From positions 1 through 35,036 of IMG/VR virus record IMGVR_UViG_3300030104_001234: a stretch of DNA of 35,036 nucleotides; one strand, written 5' to 3'. The position numbers were made by a program, and so were the translations under genes. Numbering within the stretch: the first letter of the stretch is position 1; the number at the start of each line of letters is the position of its first letter. The stretch comes from a virus. Under the pieces are notes generated by a model, which was not told where the DNA came from, searched no databases, and saw only the letters and a program-made list of their open reading frames with translations. This document shows positions 26,766 through 34,855 of the stretch, in pieces.

Positions 26766-29551
26766 CAGTTCCCCCCTACGACAACGTCAGGGACAAGAGC
26801 GAGCAGGGTCATCGGCAGTGGGTCACGCTGCTGAACGACAATCTGACCGTCCTTGTTCCAGCTAGGGCTAAGGGTGATCGCCTTGTCGTCTGTAATGAAC
26901 TCAGGCGGCTGTCCGTATAAGGCAACAAGGCCGTACTTCATTTCGCGCATATGATCGCGATCTGGCCCTACCCATCCGCCTAATGTTCTTTCAAATCTTA
27001 GCGTCAATTTGCTAATCTTCTTATTGCGCCCCTGAATGGTGTCAGCAGTGTTGCCGTTGTCCAGTCTAAGGCTCTCTACTTCTGCCGTGTAGGGAAGCCC
27101 TATGTGTATGCGACTAGACGCATCAGACAAAGTAACCTTGCCGCTGGCTACCGTCAAATCTCTGACCACATACCCGTTAGCAAGCGCAACGACGCTCTCC
27201 CCCTCAAGATGCCACAGTCCGCTGATCTCGCTAACTTGCTTACGGACTTGGCCGCCAGAGTGATAAACTTTGAAAGATGAGCCGTTGACGTTGGCGCTGT
27301 TGTTCTGAAGCTCAAAAGTATGGGTAGTCTTGTTGGCAACAGTGTATCCCGTGCCTTCAATCTCAGTGTCGTAAGCCCAGCCCCTTGTCTCGGTGCTGTC
27401 TACAACCTTGATCCCGGTTATGTCTACCTTGTCCCCGTTTTCAAACCCGTGACTTGAAGCGGTTACGACAATCGGGCTGGCGTTCGTAAATCCTGTGATT
27501 GTAACAGGGGTGTCATACGTCAGCCCACTATCTACAAAGAACGCATCTTGAACGTCCGTAAAGTCTCTGGAGGACATGCGCTCAACGTACTGGGTTGTGC
27601 GCGTGCCAATTTTTCTCTCCACAACAAAATAACTAAAATCGTCGTCCCCCTCTCGAACAGAAGCTACGCTTTTAAAATCACCTTTTGTTACATGACGGGT
27701 CCACCCAAACACCTGCTGCTCCCGAGAGTAGGTTAGGCAAAGCATGACGCCGTCGTCTCTCGTCGTCCAGATCAGGCTGTAAGGGGCTTGGGCAAAACTC
27801 CAGTCTGTAATTGTGTTATAGTCAAGAAGGTGGCGAGCCAGTATCGAAACGTCGTTACCTTTATAACTGTCAGTGGAAAACTCGTAACCAAGATCGCGAA
27901 CGGTCTGACCCGGCTGTACAAACAACACAATGTCGCCAGCTACAATCGGCTGGACTTCTGTAGCGCCAAAGTACGATTGGGGTTTGGCCTGAATACCTGA
28001 AGGCGTGATAACATCGTCCACGCCTGAAATAATCCATTCTCCCCCTGACGTTAACACAATCAAATCCGACAGGCTGACGAAATGGCGTATCTCGTTTACC
28101 TGTCTAGAGGATAGGGTCACCGTTATAGCGTCGTCGTCACGCGCAGGGCTAGAGACAGACAAGTTTGAAAAGTGTCCTGTCTGTGTCATGTATATTCGTT
28201 GGGGGTGCGTGTTAGAATTTCCAAACAGCTTCCGTTGCTGATAATACCCTGCAGTGCTTGGATATGTGTCGGTCCCGGTAAAAGGGTTACGGGTTCTCGG
28301 AGGCGTGTCTGTGGTATCGGGAGCGACGTTGCTGTCCGTAAATGACGTGTCCTCCGTCCTTCCAATAAAACCAAACAACCCATTTTTTTCTCGGTAAACA
28401 TTGTAACTCTCTGCGTCTGCCGCTGCTGTCCAAGCAACAGTGTTGTCCCTAGTCTCGTGAGAGTTAGTCACTTTGACAAACATCTGGTTTGCCGTCCCGC
28501 CAGAAGTGTACGTTGTGAAGTTTGTTGTGTTGACGTTAGCTCCAGTCGTGTCGGTCAAATTAAATGTGTTTGTCGTCACACCTGCAGCCTTATAAACCTC
28601 GTTATTAACCTCAACCATGCCTCCAACAGATTGAATGTAGACTTCATCTCCATCCGAAAATCCATGCGAGCTGCTCGTTACCACACCCGGATCAGCTTTG
28701 GTAATTGCCGTAATGCTTTTCGCTGTACTGTTCAGCCCTCGCAAGCTCTCCTCAGCAGTGTCCCTATTAACAGCCGTAACGACGTAACGATCCGTTTCGC
28801 TGCCCGTGCTGTTAACGGTCACGCCTATCCCTGTAGGGAACGCCTGTTCAGGCTGGAACTCAATAACCGACAACGTCCAAGCGTCGTGATTTGTACGAGC
28901 TAGATTGCGCTGCTCATAGGTTGGGTGTGTGAGCGTCATCACATCTGCTGTCTGGACATACTTTATATCAAACAGATCAGCAGCGGCATAAGGGGTGACA
29001 ATCTCAAACACTTTGGACACCGTGCCGCCAGAGGAGTAGGCCGTGTAAGCAGCGCTACTAATCGCAGTGCCATCAAAATCGGTAAGCTGGAAAGTGTTTG
29101 TTGTTTTGTTAGATACGCGAAATGTCCGCTGGTTAAGCTGGGTCATACCAACAATACCGCTTATGAAAACGTCATCCCCGTCAGAAAATGGATGCCCCGT
29201 ACAAGTCAAGACCGCCGGGGCGGCAACAGTGATGCCATTGACACTATCCGTCACTGACGTGGACAGCACCTGTCCCCCGTCCTTATAGACCCTCATGTAC
29301 TGGTGACCGAACTCCAGTATGTAAGTTTGCGTCGTATTGAACTCGAAAGGGATTAGCCTAACTGTGTTCGCCGGGGTTTTCGCCTCTGCAATGAATTGCA
29401 GACCAGTCCGACTGCTCAGGCCGCCATGAACCTGTACAAACATATTCTCCGCTTTAGCAACGGATGTCTTATACTTGTCAATGTCAACGCGAGCGGATAC
29501 GGCGTCTGATACCTCCCCGCCTGCGAAATTGGCCTGAATAACCTTGGTCAT
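26765..29551 (-). CDS. tail tubular protein B (T7 gp12-like nozzle), 928 aa
   Basis: The start (VIQANFAGGEVSDAVSARVD, KYKTSVAKAENM, QVHGGLSSRTGLQF) is the usual beginning of podovirus gp12-like nozzle proteins. The protein holds three beta repeats of the FCCH/Ig-like sort at about residues 105-180, 280-355 and 685-765 (HPFSDGDDVFISG, SHGFSDGDEVYIQ, SHGFENGDKVDITG; each ends with SGG). One fibronectin-III-like stretch lies at about 361-420 (VAWTAAADAESYNVYREKNG). The C-terminal end (RFERTLGGWVG, IVVQQRDPLPMTLLALVPDV) is also standard. It is longer than T7 gp12 because of the inserts. It forms the tail tip through which DNA passes. Confidence 0.9.
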   Translation of the reverse strand: MTKVIQANFAGGEVSDAVSARVDIDKYKTSVAKAENMFVQVHGGLSSRTGLQFIAEAKTPANTVRLIPFEFNTTQTYILEFGHQYMRVYKDGGQVLSTSVTDSVNGITVAAPAVLTCTGHPFSDGDDVFISGIVGMTQLNQRTFRVSNKTTNTFQLTDFDGTAISSAAYTAYSSGGTVSKVFEIVTPYAAADLFDIKYVQTADVMTLTHPTYEQRNLARTNHDAWTLSVIEFQPEQAFPTGIGVTVNSTGSETDRYVVTAVNRDTAEESLRGLNSTAKSITAITKADPGVVTSSSHGFSDGDEVYIQSVGGMVEVNNEVYKAAGVTTNTFNLTDTTGANVNTTNFTTYTSGGTANQMFVKVTNSHETRDNTVAWTAAADAESYNVYREKNGLFGFIGRTEDTSFTDSNVAPDTTDTPPRTRNPFTGTDTYPSTAGYYQQRKLFGNSNTHPQRIYMTQTGHFSNLSVSSPARDDDAITVTLSSRQVNEIRHFVSLSDLIVLTSGGEWIISGVDDVITPSGIQAKPQSYFGATEVQPIVAGDIVLFVQPGQTVRDLGYEFSTDSYKGNDVSILARHLLDYNTITDWSFAQAPYSLIWTTRDDGVMLCLTYSREQQVFGWTRHVTKGDFKSVASVREGDDDFSYFVVERKIGTRTTQYVERMSSRDFTDVQDAFFVDSGLTYDTPVTITGFTNASPIVVTASSHGFENGDKVDITGIKVVDSTETRGWAYDTEIEGTGYTVANKTTHTFELQNNSANVNGSSFKVYHSGGQVRKQVSEISGLWHLEGESVVALANGYVVRDLTVASGKVTLSDASSRIHIGLPYTAEVESLRLDNGNTADTIQGRNKKISKLTLRFERTLGGWVGPDRDHMREMKYGLVALYGQPPEFITDDKAITLSPSWNKDGQIVVQQRDPLPMTLLALVPDVVVGGN

Positions 29552-30195
29552 GTATTGGTTGCCGTAAATGTATTGACGTTAGTAACCACCCCTGTCCGCG
29601 CTCTAATCCAGTCAGCATCTGGGGCGCTTTCTTCAACGCCTTCGTTGCTATCAGTTTCCCAAGCGCTGTTAATATGGTTCCGCGCCTCTGCCATAAGGTC
29701 ACCCGCAATAGACCTCTCCCCTGTCAGGGGCATAGCCATCTTAGATGCCAGCGCGTAACTGAACGCCATTGTAAACTCAGGATCAAAATCCGTAGGGTCA
29801 GTAATCCGAGCGGTGTAAAAAATTTCTGCGTCTTCCACGCTGCATAAAATTACCCTCTCATCACTGGCGTTCCTTGCAACCTCAAACTTGATTGCAGGTT
29901 GATCGTCCCCAAGAGGATTGATAATGCCGCCCATGCGAAGGGCATCTGGCGGATACAGATACATGCGTTCCCAGTTACCGGGGACAGCAGTAGTACCGCT
30001 TCCTGTCAACTCAGCAGGGGTTGCGTACTTCTTGGCAAAGTTCCACGGGTGCTGACGCAGCAACCAGTCTCTTGTGTCTTCAAAGATCAGGTTGACCTGC
30101 TCTGCCTCAACAGTTGCCTCGCTGAGGTCACTAATATCGTAGCGGTCCCCAAGGTGCTGAAGGGCCAGCTTGGCAATCTGTACTTGGCTTGCCAT
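29548..30195 (-). CDS. tail tubular protein A (T7 gp11-like adaptor), 215 aa
   Basis: MASQVQIAKLALQHLGDRY at the N-terminus, the DTRDWLLRQHPWNFA block and WERMYLYPPDALRM are signature segments of the gp11-type head-to-tail gatekeeper ring. Length is as in the family. The end overlaps tail tubular protein B by 4 bases (ATGA). The protein binds the portal and carries the nozzle and fibres. Confidence 0.92.
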   Translation of the reverse strand: MASQVQIAKLALQHLGDRYDISDLSEATVEAEQVNLIFEDTRDWLLRQHPWNFAKKYATPAELTGSGTTAVPGNWERMYLYPPDALRMGGIINPLGDDQPAIKFEVARNASDERVILCSVEDAEIFYTARITDPTDFDPEFTMAFSYALASKMAMPLTGERSIAGDLMAEARNHINSAWETDSNEGVEESAPDADWIRARTGVVTNVNTFTATNT

Positions 30196-30477
30196 TTAGC
30201 TGGCTTTCTTTTTGGCCGTCTTGCGTTTGGCCCTTGGCTTCTTGCCGCCCTCCCACGCCTCATTGACATCTGGTGTAGCGGGGTCATCGCCTTTGAGAGT
30301 GCCGTCCTCATTACGAGCGCGAACGGCTGCTGTTGGGGCAGCTACAAAGGGCTTCCCGTCAATACTGATAATGTCCTGAGTGGGCAATACAACTGTGTCC
30401 GCAATGTCGTAAGTTTCATGCGCTTTGTAGCGACGACTTCCATCGAAGAAGTCCTCTCTAAAAATAACTTGAGGCAT
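30196..30477 (-). CDS. small virion-region protein with basic tail, 93 aa
   Basis: The beta-like N-terminal half (MPQVIFREDFFDGSRRY, IISIDGKPFVAAP) leads to a lysine/arginine-rich end (KKPRAKRKTAKKKA). A good AGGAGGAA site precedes it. The gene stands between the cement protein hairpin and the adaptor gene, a place often taken by head-closure or small structural proteins. The basic tail could touch DNA in the head. I do not know a family name. Confidence 0.65.
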   Translation of the reverse strand: MPQVIFREDFFDGSRRYKAHETYDIADTVVLPTQDIISIDGKPFVAAPTAAVRARNEDGTLKGDDPATPDVNEAWEGGKKPRAKRKTAKKKAS

Positions 30478-30497
30478 GTGTTCCTCCTAGCAAAGTA

Positions 30498-30520
30498 GGG
30501 GAAGGCACAAGTGCCTCCCC
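30498..30520 (-). terminator. hairpin after the capsid and cement genes
   Basis: GGGGAAGGCAC and GTGCCTCCCC (30498-30508, 30511-30520) pair over 10 bp with a one-base bulge and a 2-base AA gap as loop. No T run follows on the minus strand. Its place just after the highly expressed head genes recalls the late T7 terminator after gene 10. It may be an attenuator or mRNA end protector. Confidence 0.45.
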
Positions 30521-30533
30521 CTGTTTGGGCCAC

Positions 30534-30980
30534 TTAGTTAGTGGCGTCCGGGTATGACTTCCAACCCTTCGGATCAAGCGTCAGGAAGGCGTTAATTTTT
30601 CCTGCCGTAAGAGCCGCTGTGCCAGTTGTGGTCAAAATTCCGAGATACCGCTCATAAGTGCCAAGCGGTACTGGAGTAATGATTTCGTAACCAGCTACGA
30701 GGGTGGCTTTCGCGATGGCGGAAGACGAGTAATGGTAGCTCGCAGAACCGTCCGTTGCTATAGCCGCCGCCGCATCAGATGCGAGGTGGAATTGAACCGT
30801 AGCAGAGCCGCCTGAAGTAACAGTCGTGTCCACTTGGATCACGAGGTACACAGGTTGACCATTGCCAAGGTCGGGTGTCGTTGCGCCAAGGTCTATCACG
30901 TCCCCAATTAGGTCGGTGTCAGTCCCTGACGTGTCGAGTGCAGTAGCGTCTGCAAACTCATTAAATTCGTCCAAAATCAT
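30534..30980 (-). CDS. Bbp16-family capsid cement (decoration) protein, 148 aa
   Basis: The N-terminal MILDEFNEFADATALDTSG, then LIGDVIDLGATTPDLGNGQP, the VTSGGSATVQFHLASD strand and the closing GTYERYLGILTTTGTAALTA and KINAFLTLDP match the Bbp16 cement family along the full length. In phage BPP-1 this jelly-roll-type protein forms trimers that lock the capsid. The gene lies directly downstream of the major capsid gene as in BPP-1. Length is as expected. Confidence 0.9.
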   Translation of the reverse strand: MILDEFNEFADATALDTSGTDTDLIGDVIDLGATTPDLGNGQPVYLVIQVDTTVTSGGSATVQFHLASDAAAAIATDGSASYHYSSSAIAKATLVAGYEIITPVPLGTYERYLGILTTTGTAALTAGKINAFLTLDPKGWKSYPDATN

Positions 30981-31018
30981 AGCTATCTCCTATATCTGGA
31001 CAGTTAAAGGGACGCCGA

Positions 31019-32020
31019 TTAAGTGATACGGGCTTCGTTAGTACGCAACGCATCACAACGACGGATGGGTAACCCGCCCCATGATGTTTGCATCGTACCA
31101 CCAACCATATCGACTGACAGTGTCGAGTTCTTGACACCATCCGAAGATTGACGACGCAAGAAGGACATGACCTGCTTGTCCATGTACCAAGCGCAACGTC
31201 CTGCCGAAGTGCTTGGCAGTTCCGTCCATGCTTGGTGCATAATGTCGTTCAGATCGGCAGAACTACCCGACTTGTCGGCGGTTAGTTCAGAGCGATCAAT
31301 GTTGCAAACGCGAACGAGGTAGCGCCAATCGCGAACCGTGAGGCCCACGTCCCAGCGATAGTGCGTCCGATACGCTTGCATACGACCATTCGAGCCATCA
31401 ATATTTTCGATGGTTACTTCACCAAGGTCACGCTGTTGAACACCGGCTTTGGAGCCTTTGGGAATAATACCGTGACAGGTATTTGGTCCCCAGCAGATCA
31501 GCCAAATTGAAGCGTTGTCCGAGCCAGTGCCGCCAGCGTCAACAATGTTGTCTGCATTAGAAGAAGACAAGCTGTTGTAGCGTGCAGCCAGACCCGTGAA
31601 CTCTTCAGGTGCGGTGCTTTCATCGCCGTAGAACAGAGTAGACGCGAACTCTTGGTTCATGCCTTCAATGTGGGGGCGATCTTCTTGAAGACGGAAGGCA
31701 GCGGGGTCACCCGCCATGTCTACGAGAGCCTTATCGACTTCCGCATAGTCTTCCATCATTCCACAGTTGTCCGTCACCTGTACGGCGCGGCTCTTCGTCG
31801 GCTGGACGCCGCCGTAGAGTTTACGCCAAGTTGGTGTCGGCAGACCTGAACGGATTGAAGTTCTATGGCCTGTAGTCAAGTTGCCTTCAAGAAAAGTCAT
31901 GTCTTGAAGAATTTCGTTCGTGGAGTTGAGGATTTCCACAACGTCCGCGATAGACCCGTCTGGGTCCGTAACCTTCGCCAGATCGGCTAGGGTCGGGTTC
32001 TTCACACTGAGGGTTGCCAT
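31019..32020 (-). CDS. major capsid protein, BPP-1 (Bbp17) type, 333 aa
   Basis: Key segments are SVKNPTLADLAKVTDPDGSI near the start, LPTPTWRKLYGGVQPTKS, DRPHIEGMNQEFASTLFYGD, and the end GGLPIRRCDALRTNEARI. These fit the BPP-1-type capsid protein, an HK97-like fold with changed topology. Size agrees (about 330 residues). It follows the scaffold and precedes the cement gene. A strong AAGGAGAG site before ATG 32020 suggests high translation. There is no separate head protease or N-terminal delta domain, so assembly relies on the separate scaffold. Confidence 0.9.
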   Translation of the reverse strand: MATLSVKNPTLADLAKVTDPDGSIADVVEILNSTNEILQDMTFLEGNLTTGHRTSIRSGLPTPTWRKLYGGVQPTKSRAVQVTDNCGMMEDYAEVDKALVDMAGDPAAFRLQEDRPHIEGMNQEFASTLFYGDESTAPEEFTGLAARYNSLSSSNADNIVDAGGTGSDNASIWLICWGPNTCHGIIPKGSKAGVQQRDLGEVTIENIDGSNGRMQAYRTHYRWDVGLTVRDWRYLVRVCNIDRSELTADKSGSSADLNDIMHQAWTELPSTSAGRCAWYMDKQVMSFLRRQSSDGVKNSTLSVDMVGGTMQTSWGGLPIRRCDALRTNEARIT

Positions 32021-32033
32021 TTCCTAGCTCTCC

Positions 32034-32669
32034 TTACCCTGCTTGTTGAAACATGCTGGGATACATACGCTCCAGAGCGGACGGACCTTCGACTTTACTG
32101 TCGCCGGTCACTAGGCTGCTTTCGCTTATAGATTTCCCAACTCTATAGAATAACCGTATCATTGCTGGATGGTTACCAAGCCCAAGTCCATCAGGGTTCT
32201 CCACTGAAGGGGCAGCCATGATCTGTGCAAGATCATCATCCCCAAAAGTTTCAATTGCCCGTTTGGCTAATCCAAGATTTTCGTCCAACGCTTCGCCGCC
32301 GATAGTCTTGTCTGCCTTAGCCTCAGTGGCCCACTCAGCCACACGGTTGTTGTATTGATCGGACATAGCTTTGGCGGCGTCTGCCTGCCTCTGCAAGTCG
32401 TACTCAATTAGGGATTGGTATTGTGCTTGAGACAACTGCAACTCTTTTGCCGTGTCGGCAAATTGAGTTAGAGCCTCCTCATTCACTTCCATCCCTTCGG
32501 GAGCTTCAAACTTATATTCGTCTGGAACTCCGTCCTTCTCCTCACCCTCGTCACCCGACAGCAGGGTATCTGGAGCTTCTTCACCTGCAGCCGCTTCTGT
32601 AGCAGCCTCCACCAACGTCTCTTCGACAGGTGTCTCGGTAATCTCTTCGGTTACAGCTTCTTCAGCCAT
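32034..32669 (-). CDS. capsid scaffolding protein, 211 aa
   Basis: It is a very acidic protein: the first 60 residues are mostly E, T, A and D (EEAVTEEITETPVEETLVEA). A helical and coiled middle follows (ALTQFADTAKELQLSQAQY) and the end is LERMYPSMFQQAG. Acidic, helix-rich composition, absence of cysteine, and a place directly upstream of the capsid gene are the marks of scaffolds. It would guide procapsid assembly and then leave. ATG 32669 lies inside the end of the small zinc-ribbon gene. Confidence 0.85.
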   Translation of the reverse strand: MAEEAVTEEITETPVEETLVEAATEAAAGEEAPDTLLSGDEGEEKDGVPDEYKFEAPEGMEVNEEALTQFADTAKELQLSQAQYQSLIEYDLQRQADAAKAMSDQYNNRVAEWATEAKADKTIGGEALDENLGLAKRAIETFGDDDLAQIMAAPSVENPDGLGLGNHPAMIRLFYRVGKSISESSLVTGDSKVEGPSALERMYPSMFQQAG

Positions 32670-32823
32670 CGTTCTCTCCTTCGTTGCTTGGCACTGCTAC
32701 CTCTCCCGAGCAGCAGTCTCCGTCTGCTACGCATTTGCAATCTACGCATTGGTAATGCCCATGCACAAAAACCTTCGGCTTGTCGCATCCGCATACTAAA
32801 CAGGTTCCCGCCACATCACTCAT
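32662..32823 (-). CDS. small cysteine-rich zinc-ribbon protein, 53 aa
   Basis: The frame fills the gap between the Bbp19-like and scaffold genes and overlaps both by a few bases. An AGGAG site lies about 9 bases before the ATG at 32823. The product has eight or more cysteines in TCLVCGCDKPK, QCVDCKC and GDCC, plus HGH, giving room for one or two zinc sites. A protein of this type recurs in Bbp-like head modules, by memory. It could be a small structural or assembly factor. Confidence 0.7.
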   Translation of the reverse strand: MSDVAGTCLVCGCDKPKVFVHGHYQCVDCKCVADGDCCSGEVAVPSNEGENDG

Positions 32824-33124
32824 CGAAGGCGTTCTCCTCTAGCATCCGCATGTACAGCTTAGGTTGCCTTTTGACCTCGTCTAGAACTCTAGTACCCACT
32901 GACCGAGCGCCCTCGTTAAAAGCGGTTGCGTCAGATGACCCCGGTACAAAACTTTGGTTTTCAATGTGCGATAGCGTCGGCTCAAAGAGCAGGCGATACA
33001 CCCAACGGCGGCCTCGCGGTTGAGACATGATGAAGTCAATGTCCTTCTCCACGTCCTCTTCTTCAAGCCGAGCCTGTCGGATTTGCTCCTTGTCAGACGC
33101 ATCGTATACCTTTTGCGCGATCAT
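32816..33124 (-). CDS. Bbp19-family protein, 102 aa
   Basis: The central motif QPRGRRWVYRLLFEPTLSHI, followed by NEGARSVGTRVLDEVKRQP and LYMRMLEENA, matches the Bbp19 family of small helical proteins found next to the portal in BPP-1-like phages. The function is unknown, possibly head assembly. The start overlaps the portal stop (ATGA) and the end overlaps the zinc-ribbon gene. Confidence 0.82.
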   Translation of the reverse strand: MIAQKVYDASDKEQIRQARLEEEDVEKDIDFIMSQPRGRRWVYRLLFEPTLSHIENQSFVPGSSDATAFNEGARSVGTRVLDEVKRQPKLYMRMLEENAFDE

Positions 33125-34854
33125 ACTATTGACTGCCCTGTACCTAGAAGATCAGTCAGAGCGTTGGGGTTCTGCGTGTCCGTCTCGCTAAGCACCTTGG
33201 CGCTTTGAGCCATTGGAGCCATCTGCTCCATTGCTTGTGCCTGCTGCTGCGCCTGCTCGCGAGCCTCACGCATTTGGGCAACCTCTTCTTCGTCCCTCAT
33301 TATGTCGGGAGATATACCCAAGATGTCGCCGTACTGCCGAAGCGCCTCGTCCGAGTTGATGTTGTCTGTAACCTCGGGGAACACGGCAACCATATTCCCT
33401 GCAAAGCCAAGCGTGCGTTCCATAGAACTAGCAGCGACTGCCTGCTGGGCCTGTGCGAGCAGGCTTACATAGTTCACCTCCAGCTCTTCGCCAGCAAGAG
33501 CCTCGGGAGGCTCTGGGAGGATACCGGCATCTAGAGCGAAGTCGAACACGTCGTCCAGCAAGGGGTCAAGCAGCTCGACGTTCAGCCGCTGCAGCACAGG
33601 CCCAAGCAGCACCAGTTTTTCTTCATGCCTTTCCACCACCTCCGTCGCCGTCATCTGACGACGGTCTGAGTTGATCATCATGGCAAACAGGTCAGCATAA
33701 AACCCGCGCTGTATCCGGTTCTGCACTTCCTGTATGTCCATCATCAGCTCTTGGATGCGAGGCTGCACGAGGTAGGCAGGAGTGAAGCCTTGTGTTCCCT
33801 GCATGGGGTCAACGTAAGTTGTCTGCCCCGGCAGTACAGTGGACGGCTTGCCCTTCAGACTAGTCGGAGCTGTCATCGGCGGGTTGACCATCTTGTCAAT
33901 GGCCTGCGCTTTGCGTTTCTGCTGGTGCTGCAACTGACGAACATCGGGTAAGTGATCCTGCCCCGGTGACCTGCCATAAATATCGCCACTCAGAACATCC
34001 CATCGCGGCACATAGGCAGGAAATTTTTTATACCCGCTTTCCATCAGCAGCTCGTCGCCCTCAGCGCCGTACTCAAAGTAACAGCTCTTGAAGGGCATGT
34101 TGAGGCTGTCCTTCTTACCCATGTCGCGATCAGCTAGCAGTCTCGGCTCTATGACATGAACAACCTCGACCAGTTCATCGTAGTTGTGGTTCTCCCAATT
34201 TTTCTTAGTTGCCTTCGACGTACCCGTCCAATCCATCTTTTCGGTAAACGGATCAAAGACGAACTTCTGTACGATCTGGGCAACAGTCATTGTGAAGCGT
34301 CGGCCTAGAGTGTCGATAACACCCTGCTCGTTCTCTGCAATAACATACTCGCCAGCCGTGAACGGGCGGAACCGTATGACGCTATCAAAAGAGGGTTGCC
34401 GGTAAAGAGGCGCAGTACCGAAGCCACCAAGCTCAGTGTAGATCGTAGACATGGAGTTGTAGAAGTTGGAACGGTTCAGAATAGCACGCTCAATCTTCTC
34501 AACCTGACCGAGCCATTGACGGACCTCGCCGTCGTCCATCAGTTCGTCGCGTACCTTACGCCTATGCCAAGGGCGAGCCGGTGAGGTCATGCCACTCATC
34601 ATCCCTGCAGACATTGTCCGCAAAGCCTGAGTGCCAGTGCTGTCGATGATCTTGGTGTTCCTTGCCCTGCCCCTGTTGTTCTGACTGTCCATCAGGTAGC
34701 GCCCACGCCGGGGGAGGATGTAGTCAGTAATCTCCATCCAATGACTGCGCCAAGATTGCCTGTCGTTCTCCAACTTGACGTATCGGCGAAGCAAGGCGCT
34801 CTTCTTACCCTTGAGCGGAAGGGTAGTGTGCAGGTTGTCCAACGTCGGCAGCAT
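33121..34854 (-). CDS. portal (head-tail connector) protein, 577 aa
   Basis: The N-terminal NDRQSWRSHWMEITDYILPR, then STGTQALRTMSAGMMSGMTS, SPARPWHRRKV, the wing-like FRPFTAGEYVIAENEQG and the C-terminal Q/M-rich coil (REQAQQQAQAMEQMAPMA) are the pattern of podovirus head-tail connectors (Head-tail_con family). Length is near the family norm. It forms the 12-fold ring through which DNA is packed and ejected, and binds tail tubular protein A. Confidence 0.94.
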   Translation of the reverse strand: MLPTLDNLHTTLPLKGKKSALLRRYVKLENDRQSWRSHWMEITDYILPRRGRYLMDSQNNRGRARNTKIIDSTGTQALRTMSAGMMSGMTSPARPWHRRKVRDELMDDGEVRQWLGQVEKIERAILNRSNFYNSMSTIYTELGGFGTAPLYRQPSFDSVIRFRPFTAGEYVIAENEQGVIDTLGRRFTMTVAQIVQKFVFDPFTEKMDWTGTSKATKKNWENHNYDELVEVVHVIEPRLLADRDMGKKDSLNMPFKSCYFEYGAEGDELLMESGYKKFPAYVPRWDVLSGDIYGRSPGQDHLPDVRQLQHQQKRKAQAIDKMVNPPMTAPTSLKGKPSTVLPGQTTYVDPMQGTQGFTPAYLVQPRIQELMMDIQEVQNRIQRGFYADLFAMMINSDRRQMTATEVVERHEEKLVLLGPVLQRLNVELLDPLLDDVFDFALDAGILPEPPEALAGEELEVNYVSLLAQAQQAVAASSMERTLGFAGNMVAVFPEVTDNINSDEALRQYGDILGISPDIMRDEEEVAQMREAREQAQQQAQAMEQMAPMAQSAKVLSETDTQNPNALTDLLGTGQSIV

Positions 34855-34855
34855 G

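Noticed and set aside
28457-28903. 148-residue plus-strand open frame opposite the nozzle gene
   Set aside because: It lies wholly within a well-supported minus-strand gene, has no ribosome site and no recognisable motifs; low stop density on the opposite strand explains it.
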